A DNA stretch of 64,000 nt from Plotosus lineatus (Eukaryota; Chordata; Actinopteri; Siluriformes; Plotosidae): contig CM045750.1 in the NCBI GenBank assembly GCA_024760905.1, forward strand, positions 12,062,919 to 12,126,918, written 5' to 3'. Position 1 is the first letter of the stretch. Each line of letters begins with the position of its first letter. Positions 55,835-64,000 of the stretch are shown piece by piece. The notes beneath the pieces were generated by a model. It saw only the letters and a list, made by a program, of their open reading frames with translations, searched no databases and was not told where the DNA came from. The position numbers were made by a program, and so were the translations under genes.

Positions 55835-57300
55835 CAGCTCGCAGCAGGGGCATCGAGTTCAGCAAGACCCTCCATCTCTATTAGATCTCCATCAAAGTCC
55901 TCCTCAATAACAAGAAGGGGGTTTTCAGGGCTAGCAACAGAGAGGAAGTGAGAACGAATAAAGTTCACCGAGAGTCAAGATCAGAGAGGTGAAGAACAAT
56001 TACAGGAGAAAGCTGGAGTGGGAACTCCAACATAACAAGATGAGAGAGATTTGGAGTGGTATCAACACCATCGCATCAGGCCATCCATCAGCAGAGGAGC
56101 TGAGGGCAGTGAGAATAGTGACAAATACCTGAAGTTGTTTTGTTTTTATAACAGATTCAACACTATGACTACTGCACAGCACATTTATAACTCGTCAGGA
56201 GCCAGCCTGAACCTCTCTGTCATACCTCCCATTACTTCTCCTCTGTCCCACTGGAATAGACTTGACACCCCCACCTATCAACTTCAACTATAAACAGGTT
56301 GTGAGACAGCTGAAAAAACTCCAGTCAGACAAGGCAGTAGGACCACATGGGGTGAGCTCTCGTGTCCTTAAAGCCTGTGCCTGAGTCATCCCAGAGCCCA
56401 TGGCACTGACTTCACATGTCATGAAGACCCTTGAGAGACTCACATGGATCAACTCTGATCCATGGTTAGACAACATATGGGACCCCCTTTAGTTCGGTTA
56501 CCAGCCTCGTCTTGGAGTTGAGGACGCCGTCATCTACCTGCTTCACTATGTCTACACCCACCTGGACCAGCTGGCGAGCACTGTGAGGGTCATGTCTTTT
56601 GACATTTTTATTGCATTCAACATCATCAGGCTAACCTGCCTGGGTGAGAACCCGACAGCGATGCAGGTGGACACCTCTTGTGTCCTGGATTGTGGACTAC
56701 TTGCACACACAGAGCATGTGCTCCTGCAGCGCTGTGTGTGGGATACGGCGGATCCTCTCCCTTTTCCTCTTCACCCTCTTACACAACGGACTTCAGTTCC
56801 TGCACAAAGACCTGCCAGCTTCAGAAGCTATCTGATGGCTCTGCTGTAGTTGGATGTATCAGTGAAGGTGAGGAGATGGAATATCAGGCTGCTGCTGATT
56901 CCGTCGTCACAAGGTGTGAGCAGAATCATCTGCAGCTTAGTGTGACAAAGACCAAGAAACGGATTATGGATTTTAGGAGATCCAAAACACCACCGACACC
57001 TGTTTCCATTCAATGGTGTCAGTGTGGAAATGGTGGAGGATTACAAATACCGTGGAGTTTGCATCGATAAACTGGACATGATGAAGAACACTACCACACT
57101 TCACAAGAATGACCAGAGTGGTCTCTATTTTTTGAGGAGGTTAAGTCGTTTATCATAATGTTGGACACTACTCAGGATGTTTTATGAGTCTGTTGTGGCC
57201 AGCCAGTGCTATCTATGCTGCTGCGTCACCATGACATCACCAGTCACAGGAGACGTTCAGTGAGAGACTGATACCACTGAACTGCACCACTGAACGACAC
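55835..57300 (+). pseudogene. non-LTR retrotransposon remnant (L2/Rex1-like RT)
   Basis: Degenerate RT read across frames: QLKKLQSDKAVGPHGVSSRV, ALTSHVMKTLERLTWINSD, YQPRLGVEDAVIYLLHYVYT, VMSFDIFIAFN (motif A, from FDFSSAFN), CISEGEEMEYQAAADSVVTR, QNHLQLSVTKTK, DYKYRGVCIDKLD and LYFLRRLS. Many stops. Clade is judged by the ALTSHVMKTLE and HLQLNVTKTKE phrases, which I associate with Rex1/L2-type fish LINEs. Confidence 0.7.
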
Positions 57301-57793
57301 AGGAAATTATACTGTACTGTAGTTATATTTACAAATTTATATTTGTAATTTTTCTTCATTGAGACATTTGAAGATCATAGGGTAAAAAAAACTCCAGTAG
57401 TACTGTATGCTTTGCAGTGTCTGCGTCAGTCCACAGGTGCAGACACCATCCTCACACACACCAATGGATTTGAGGTAGGTACGTGTCTTTCCCTGACCAG
57501 GGTGAATGCTGTTCAGCCGTACTAACTTGGCCTTACGCCCAAGCTGGTTTGCTTCTAGTCTTGGTGGAGGGGATCTAGCGGGTGTCTAGGGTTCTTCATT
57601 CTTCCTGCCATCTATCCCTGATTGTTGTCTTTGCCGAATCTAGTTGTAAAGTGTTGCCTCAGAATATGTTAAGGGGCTGTGGCATCATCAGGAGGAGGAT
57701 TCAGGCTGCCCCTCTCCCGAGCCTTCTCAGCTAGTTTCAGCATTTCATAATCATGTCGGATAGATGTAGTGGGAGAGACCACAGGCAACCTGA

Positions 57794-57796
<3 letters not shown>
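57301..57796. other. intergenic, possibly further LINE sequence
   Basis: Sequence such as ccctgaccagggtgaatgct and ttggccttacgcccaagct looks like old coding DNA but no frame is readable. Confidence 0.3.
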
Positions 57797-57846
<50 letters not shown>

Positions 57847-57847
57847 C
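57796..57847. repeat. (TG)n microsatellite
   Basis: About 23 TG dinucleotides with cg interruptions at the end. Confidence 0.95.
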
Positions 57848-57910
57848 GAGACGTGTGTCATTGGATATGGTTCTATATAGCCTTATAATTTTCATTTCGT
57901 ATTTATGATG

Positions 57911-58210
57911 TGGGCGGCACGGTAGCGTAGTGGTTAGCACGTCCGCCTCACAGCAAGAAGGCCTGGGTTGGATTCCCGGCCTGGGCGTTTCTGTGTGGAG
58001 TTTGCATGTTCTCCCCGTGCTTGTGTGGGTTTCCTCTGGGTGCTCCGGTTTCCTCCCACAATCCAAAGACATGCACAGTAGGTTAATTGGCCATTCTAAA
58101 TTGCCCGTAGGTGGTTAACGACCTGGAGAGGGATGGGCTCCGCCAGGCCAAATCAGCCAAAGACTCGCCATGAAGGCGCCCCAACGACATCCCCCAGATG
58201 TTAAGGGATA
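57911..58210 (+). mobile_element. family C SINE, best preserved copy
   Basis: gggcggcacggtagcgtagt head with A box; gggttggattcccgg B box; gtggagtttgcatgttctcc; ggtttcctcccacaatccaa; aggttaattggccattctaa; aattgcccgtagg; then an alternative 3' end ggttaacgacctggagaggg and ccaaagactcgccatgaag. Confidence 0.88.
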
Positions 58211-58407
58211 AATGAGTGAGATTTATGTTGTGCCCTTTGAGATAGGAGGGGTATAAGCATGCATATAGTACTAAGAGAAATAAAAGTTTCAGTTAAAAAA
58301 AACATTTTCTAGTATTTTAATGCTATGTTTTGTTTTATTCAACATTTCTATAATTTGTCTGGTGTTGGATAAATGAATACTACTACTACTACTACTACGC
58401 CTTTAGG

Positions 58408-58545
58408 TCCTCCAGAGCAGTAGGTGGCACCAAACGGATTTGACGCTCATTAGGGACGTGAAGAAGAAGAAGAAAAATGAAAATGCGCGCGCAGTGACAG
58501 TTTCTGTTTCTGACTGGTTTTGTAAACAAGGGTTGTACCTGTAGA
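58408..58545 (+). promoter_or_regulatory. mis18a: mis18a promoter-proximal region with CTCF-like and forkhead-like motifs
   Basis: gcagtaggtggcac (58418-58431) resembles the CTCF core; gcgcgcgc at 58485-58492; TGTAAACA forkhead consensus at 58521-58528, 18 bp before the ATG. A (TAC)n run precedes (58379-58397). Transcription start unknown. Confidence 0.35.
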
Positions 58546-61500
58546 ATGGCGCGGCTGGCTGAATGCGACACGTTTGTACTTTCGGAGGGTTTATCTGTGT
58601 CTAACAGCTGCACTAAACTGGAATATGAAGGAGAAGGAGACAGCGACGCGCCTGCCGTTTTTCTGTGTGGAAAATGCAAACTGCCTTTCGGAGACTCGCT
58701 TTCATGGGCTGGGAGCGACGATGAGCAGAACCAGATCCTTCTGAATCGTACGATAATCACAACTCTTATTATTAAAAAAATAAATATATATTCATCCATG
58801 AAGGTTTCTCGAGGAAAAAGTTCCTGTGAATACATATCTGTCATTGCCAACAGTGTGTAAAGCCTTGATTTCAGTACGTGTTGTGACCTCCTTTTGCAGC
58901 AATAACTGCAGCTAAAAATGTCCAAAAACTTTTGATCAGTCCTGTCCACCGGCTTGGAGGAATTTTAGCCTGTAAGGAACAGCTTAAACTCTGAAATGTT
59001 GTTGGGTTTCCTCACTTTAGGTTCTTCCACAACATCTCGTTTGGATTAAGATGAGGACTTTGACTTTCCAAAACATTAACTTTATACTTCTTGAACCATT
59101 CTTTGGTGGATTGACTTGTGTGTTTCTGATCATTGTTACATGACCCCCGTTTTTTTCTAGCTTCAGTTCATGGACAGATGTCCTGACATAATGCTTTAGT
59201 ATTTTTTTGGTATAATTCAGAATGCATTGTTCCAGGTGTCACAAAAAATGTATACTGTACACACTTTAAATAATTGTAAACTAGGTGTTTATTATAATTT
59301 GTTTAATTTTCAACATGTAAAAAAAATTACAAACATCATTCTATTGTTTTGTCACCGCCTGTTTTCGGCGTGGGCATCCCTGTTGCCCTTGTCTCGGTGC
59401 CCACACCTTGGGGTTCCACCTGGTTGATGAAAGGGTAGCTTCCCTCCACCTTCAGGTTGGGGCACAGGTCCTGACTGTTGTTTGTCCTTATGCAGTAAAT
59501 GACAGTTCAGTGTACCCACCCTTCTTGGAATCCTTAGGGGGGTGTTGGAGAAGACTCTCCTCTCCTCTGGAGATTCCCTTGTTGTCCTGGGAGACTTCAA
59601 TGCCTATGTGGGCAATGACAGTGTGAACTGCAAAGGTGTGGTATGGCCTCTTCAGTCTGAACCCAAATGGTGTTTCATTGTTGGACTTCTGTGCTCATCA
59701 CGGCTTGTCCATCACGAACACCATGTTGGAACATATGAGAGGTTTCCTTTCAGCTTTTTCCCTTTATCAGGGGTCGCCACAGCGAATGATTCGCATGTTT
59801 GATTTGGCATAGGTTTTTATGTCGGATGCCCTTCCTGACACAACCCTTTAACAAGGGACAGAAACACACTGATGGCTTTGCAGCTACTCTTTGCAAAAGT
59901 CAGCAATGGTTCTTTTACATGAACCTCTCACCACTGAATGTGAGAGACATGGCCCGCCTTTGATAACCCAGTTAGCTGCACTAGGGGACCATGTTGGAAC
60001 ATAAGGGTGTCCATAAGTGCACATGACACCAGGACACCCTAGGCCACAGTTCAATGATCGACTTTGCAGTCGTGTCATCGGACTGGCAGCCACATGTTCT
60101 GGACACTCGGGTGAAGAGATGGGCTGAGCTGTCAACTGATCACCACCTGGTAGTGAGCTGGCACTGATGGCAGGGGAGGTCGCCCTCCAGACCTGGGAGG
60201 CCCAAGCGTGTAGTTAGGGTCTCCTTGGAATGTTTGGTGGAGTCTTCTGTCAGAGGTGCCTTTAACTCTCACTTCCGGCAGAGCTACAACCACATCCCGG
60301 AGGAGGCGGGAGACATGGAATCCGAATGGATGATGTTTTGTGCCTGCACTGTTGAGGCTGCAGCCAATAGCAGTGGCCGGAAGGTCATCGGTGCCTGCTG
60401 TGGCAGTAATTCCCGAACTTCGTTAAGAACCTATGAGGACCTTTTGGCCTGTGGGACCCCTGAGGCAGCAGACAGGTACCGGCAGACCAAACATGCTGCA
60501 GCCTGAGCTGTTGCTGATGCAAAATCTCAGGTGTGGGAGGAGTTCTGGGAGGGCCTCGAAAGGTGACTATTGGCCTTGAAAAGGTTCTGGACCGCCATCC
60601 GACGCCTCAGGTGGGGAAGCCATTTACAGTGCTTTCCTGTTGTTTACAGTGGATGTGGAGAGCTGCTCACCTTGACTGGGGATGTTGTCGGCAGGTGGAA
60701 GGAATACTTTGAGGATCTCAGTCCCACCAACATGCCCCTTGTAGAGGAGGAAGAAAATGGGGGTTTGGGTGGGGGTCCACCCATCACTGGAGCTGAGATC
60801 GCCAAGGTAGTCAAAAAGCTCTTTGGTGGCCGGACTCCGGGGGTGGATGAGATCCGCCAGGGCTCTGAATGTTGTAGGACTATCTTCATTGACACGTCAT
60901 TGGGGTCCGTACTTCTGGATTGGCATCTAGATGTGGTAGTCCCCCTTTTTAAAAGTGTGTTCCCGGGAATACGGTGTACTGGACCTGTTACTACGGGTTC
61001 ATCAATTTAGGACCTTTATCTCTTATTGGAGCGATTTTCATCCGAGTGCGAAGCGGCCGGGATGAAAACCAGCATCTCCAAGTCTGAGGCCACCGTTCTC
61101 TGCCGGAAAAGGATGGGATGCACCCACCACTGGATTGAGGTTTTATCCCAAGTAGAGGACCTCAACTATCTCGGGGTCTTGTTCACGAGTGAAGGAAGAA
61201 AAGCGGGAGATCAACAGGCAGATTGCTTCAACCTCTGCTGTAAAGTGGAGCTTGTACCCATCTGTCGTAGTGAAGAAGGAACTGGGCCACAAGGCAAAGC
61301 TCTCAATCTACCAGTCAAGCTACATTTCAACCATCACCTTCTGGTCACGAGCTTTGAGTAGTGACCGAAAGAACAAGATCGCAGATACAAGCGGCTGAAA
61401 CGAGCTTCCTTCACAGGGTGGCGGGGCTCCCCCTCCAGGAGGTAGAGTGAGAAGCTCTATCATCTGTGAGGAGCTCGGAGTAGGACCACTGCTGGCCCAC

Positions 61501-62579
61501 GTTGAGAAGAGCCGGTTGAGGTGGCTCGAGCATTTGGTTAGAATGCCCCCCGTGAACACCTCCCTGGTGTGGTGTTTCGGTCATGTCCAACCGTTAAGAG
61601 AGACCCTGAGGACGACCCACAACACGCTGGCGGGATTATATCTCTTGGCTGGTCTGAGAATGCCATGGTTTGCCCCTAGAAGAGATGGAGGAAGTGGCTG
61701 TCAAGAGGGACGGCCCTCAGTGCTTAGGCGGCTGCCCTCGCATTATGATGATGACATTGTGTTGAGCATTAAAATCAAACACAACACAAAGATAGACAGC
61801 TGCACTTGTACTTTTACCCAACTGTTTACTGAAAGATTTTCAAATATGGTCGGATAAGACTTAGCTAAACTGTATTTATCTGTAAGATTTAATAAGATAG
61901 AGGATACATTTTTAATTAGAAATGTATTTCTTTAAACTTTTTTTTTTCTCAACTTTAAACTTGTGTTGTATTTTCAGGGGTCAACAGCAACATTGTGATT
62001 GGCAAAGAAACTTTTGTCTCGGGCACAAGCGAAGAAGTGCAATGGTAAGGTACCTAATGTCTTATTGATCTGTCAGGTTTGGAGTTCGACGGAACAAAAC
62101 GAGTTTCAGGACCTTTGTGTCATTGTGTCGTCAGATTCATTTGGTTAACCTGGTAATTCTACACAGTTAATCCCCCCCCACCCTTTTTTTTTTTTTTTTT
62201 TTTAACTTTTAGCCTCGCTGTGAATCTCACCTGCCATGGTTGCAGCTTGAAGCTTGGTTATATGTACATGTCCACCCCAAAACCTCTGGACTACAAAAGG
62301 TCCATTTTCTGCTTCATGGTTGAAAAGATTGAGAGGTAAATAGAAAAAAAATTCCAGCTTGGTAAAACAGATCATATTAATTTTGCAGACATTTCAGTAT
62401 GACGAACGATCGATTCCTATAAAGAATCTACACTAAAACACAGACTCCTCTCTCTGACTTAAAGTTCTTCCATGGTTCTTCTCAAAACCCTGAAACTGCA
62501 TCCTCATTTCCTTCACTTGTGCCTTAGCCGCACCCGCTGAGGAAACTATATGAGTAGTGTGGAAACAAGGAATTGTAAT

Positions 62580-62610
<31 letters not shown>

Positions 62611-63248
62611 TACTGTAGGACGACATTTCTTTTTAAGCATCATTCAAAGTGATGTCCATCGCTAATGATCGGTGGAAGGTCAGTGGTTTCTCATGGTTAA
62701 TGTAGTGGATTACTGGTCTGAAAGTTGGGGGTTCAATCCCCAGTACCACCACTGTTGGGCCCTTGAGCAAGGTTCCGTTGTATATAAAAAGGTTAACTGT
62801 AAGTGTGTTCTGGATAAGAGTGTCTGCCAAACACTGTAAATGTAAACACAGAGTGAGGATAAGATAAATAAAGGTTTTAAGCAGCACCCCCTGTTCTTGC
62901 GTATTTTATTTGAGTATTCTGCTTCGAACAGACACACGCGCTCATCTCAACATGGTGACTGCTGTTTGTTAACTGGTGAGATGAACAGGAGCGGAGTCGT
63001 GCTGCAGTGTTCAGATTTCATCGTTTTTAATATAATCCCTTTTTATAGTATACTTATAATATTTATCACATGCAGTGTATACTTACAAAGGTTAACAATT
63101 CTTATTTGTCTTAAACTAAATCTAACCTTGGATTTGTTTGTGTAGTTATGTTTTAGGCTCTCCCGACCAGCAGGTGGCAGCAGTAGACAGAGAAGAAAGA
63201 CCTCTTACTTTAGAGTCCATGGACAATGTTGAGCGAGAGATGGCCAAG
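58546..63248 (+). CDS. mis18a: MIS18A, Mis18 complex subunit (first four coding exons; 3' end beyond window)
   Basis: Exons 58546-58747, 61978-62044, 62213-62335, 63146-63248, 495 nt = 165 codons, phases 1, 2, 2, 0, no stops. Start ATG 58546 opens the only long frame and gives [19 protein letters not shown]. The Mis18/Yippee-like zinc domain is visible: [14 protein letters not shown] with the first CxxC, then [14 protein letters not shown] with the second CxxC, then [20 protein letters not shown] and YVLGSPDQQ. The last readable part [12 protein letters not shown] begins the C-terminal helical region; the final exon, expected to finish the coiled coil, was not found before 64000. With MIS18B and M18BP1 the protein licenses centromeres for CENP-A deposition (established knowledge). 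Intron 1 is almost filled by a LINE. Confidence 0.93.
59345..61745 (+). pseudogene. non-LTR retrotransposon remnant in mis18a intron 1 (EN, RT and C-terminal parts)
   Basis: Endonuclease end: [20 protein letters not shown] (GDFNA motif). After a SINE insertion: [37 protein letters not shown] (RT start), then a deletion of the RT core and [77 protein letters not shown] and LEHLVRMPP. The FADD block is missing, so it is dead. This family is abundant in fishes; clade not certain (RTE-related style of C-terminus). Confidence 0.8.
59736..59987 (-). mobile_element. family A SINE, headless, with 16-bp target duplication
   Basis: Perfect direct repeats accatgttggaacata at 59720-59735 and 59988-60003. 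The insert begins (minus strand) in the SINE body (tagtgcagctaactgggtta) and ends with the gtggcgacccctgataaagg and aaagctgaaagga tail, so it was 5'-truncated at insertion. Confidence 0.92.
62683..62850 (+). mobile_element. tRNA-derived SINE, family F
   Basis: tcatggttaatgtagtggat head, ggggttcaatccccag B box, gggcccttgagcaaggttcc, and 3' end ctggataagagtgtctgcca followed by tgtaaatgtaaa, the common LINE-derived tail of many teleost SINEs. Confidence 0.75.
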
Positions 63249-63587
63249 GTAAACAGAAAACAAATACTTGAACAGACAACCAATATACTTGGTAAAAATA
63301 ATAAGATCTGGGCTTTTCAACAGCAGTTAAAATTTAACCTGCAAATATCGGGACTCTAGTAAAGCTTTTAAATTCTGCTTCCAAAAATAAAACTGTAGTG
63401 TTTTCCCCCCTTCCTTACTGAATGAAATGCATGACACTGTAATGATGCCAATTTATAATTATTGTCATGTGCAAAGAGGATTAAGCAGTAAAATCACACC
63501 AGAACAGGAACTGACAAGTATTAGAATTTAAAGAAAAATTGTGTAAATTTAAAAGTAATTGTTGCTCCCATGAGTCACATTTACAGA

Positions 63588-63630
<43 letters not shown>

Positions 63631-64000
63631 GGGGGGGGTCACAGCACATCTGTATATTTGTCCATATGACATCTGTATATTTGCTGTTCTGTATACTAAG
63701 ATAGAATGTCTCTGCATATTGCTCCTCAGTAAAATAATGCTAATTTATTCTCACCTTTAAACTTCCCATAACTGCTTATATAACTTATTTATATATAATC
63801 TGCACATGATTGTTCCCGCCTTTCACACTCTCTATAAGTTCTATAAGATTAATACTGTATGTATTGCACTTGCTGCTCTCTGCACTGCACTTATACTGTG
63901 TTTATACATGTGTACTGACAGTTGAATGGAATAATACAACATGCAAATATCCAATATGTATATTATAATTATATATTTGTTTTTAAACAATGAAATGTAC
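63249..64000. other. mis18a: mis18a intron 4 (window ends inside it)
   Basis: No exon recognised. Contains (TG)n at 63590-63628 followed by a G-run (63628-63638) and AT-rich sequence. The open frame reading on from exon 4 (VNRKQILEQ...) is intron read-through and does not resemble the MIS18A C-terminus. Confidence 0.5.
63590..63638. repeat. (TG)n plus G-run
   Basis: About 19 TG dinucleotides directly followed by about 10 G residues. Confidence 0.93.

Noticed and set aside
63249..63359. Continuation of mis18a reading frame beyond exon 4
   Set aside because: A good donor (AAG/gtaaac) lies at 63248 and the read-through peptide does not resemble the MIS18A C-terminal helix.

Overview
The window is vertebrate DNA, almost certainly from a teleost fish. 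It has GT-AG introns, long (AT)n, (GT)n and GATA microsatellites, Tc1-like, pogo/Tigger-like, hAT and Harbinger-like transposon remnants, RTE- and L2-type LINE fragments and dozens of tRNA-derived SINEs. I see no bacterial or phage gene and no immune or CRISPR system. The species cannot be fixed from the sequence.

Four protein-coding genes were assembled exon by exon, with splice phases that agree throughout. (1) synj1 (+): the last eight coding exons, 190-11132, giving the proline-rich tail and the long-isoform C-terminus of synaptojanin-1. (2) cfap298 (+): complete, seven coding exons, 19436-25881, 290 aa. (3) eva1c (-): complete, eight coding exons, 51356 down to 28705, 420 aa. (4) mis18a (+): first four coding exons, 58546-63248; the gene continues past the right edge. 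From memory these four genes also sit close together on human chromosome 21q22.11, so the block looks like conserved microsynteny. synj1 and cfap298 are co-directional, cfap298 and eva1c are tail to tail (2.8 kb apart), and eva1c and mis18a are head to head (7.2 kb apart). Their functions (synaptic vesicle recycling, ciliary motility, axon guidance/heparin binding, centromere licensing) are unrelated, so the cluster is positional, not a pathway.

Most other sequence is introns and intergenic DNA filled with repeats. Notable blocks: pogo-like elements with TA target duplications (2143-3206, 6977-7588, 14110-14507, 22588-23504, 26822-27535, 31972-32874); a 108-bp-arm foldback hairpin (9655-9901); two Tc1-like copies, one of which ends 18 bp before a cfap298 exon (16628-18427, 22303-25168); a hAT remnant (44440-45367); an RTE LINE with a nearly open RT (54003-55359); another LINE filling mis18a intron 1 (59345-61745); and a 4-kb, 62-bp-period minisatellite with ~745-bp higher-order structure inside eva1c intron 6 (about 37010-41080).

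The points most worth a second look are an RFX X-box fused to a forkhead site just upstream of the ciliary gene cfap298, the minisatellite and the roughly 60 donor-like motifs it places in eva1c pre-mRNA, the apparent paired loss of two cysteines in the first EVA1C lectin domain, a (CT)n microsatellite acting as polypyrimidine tract of an eva1c exon, and a SINE family whose 3' tail has been exchanged between two LINE types.
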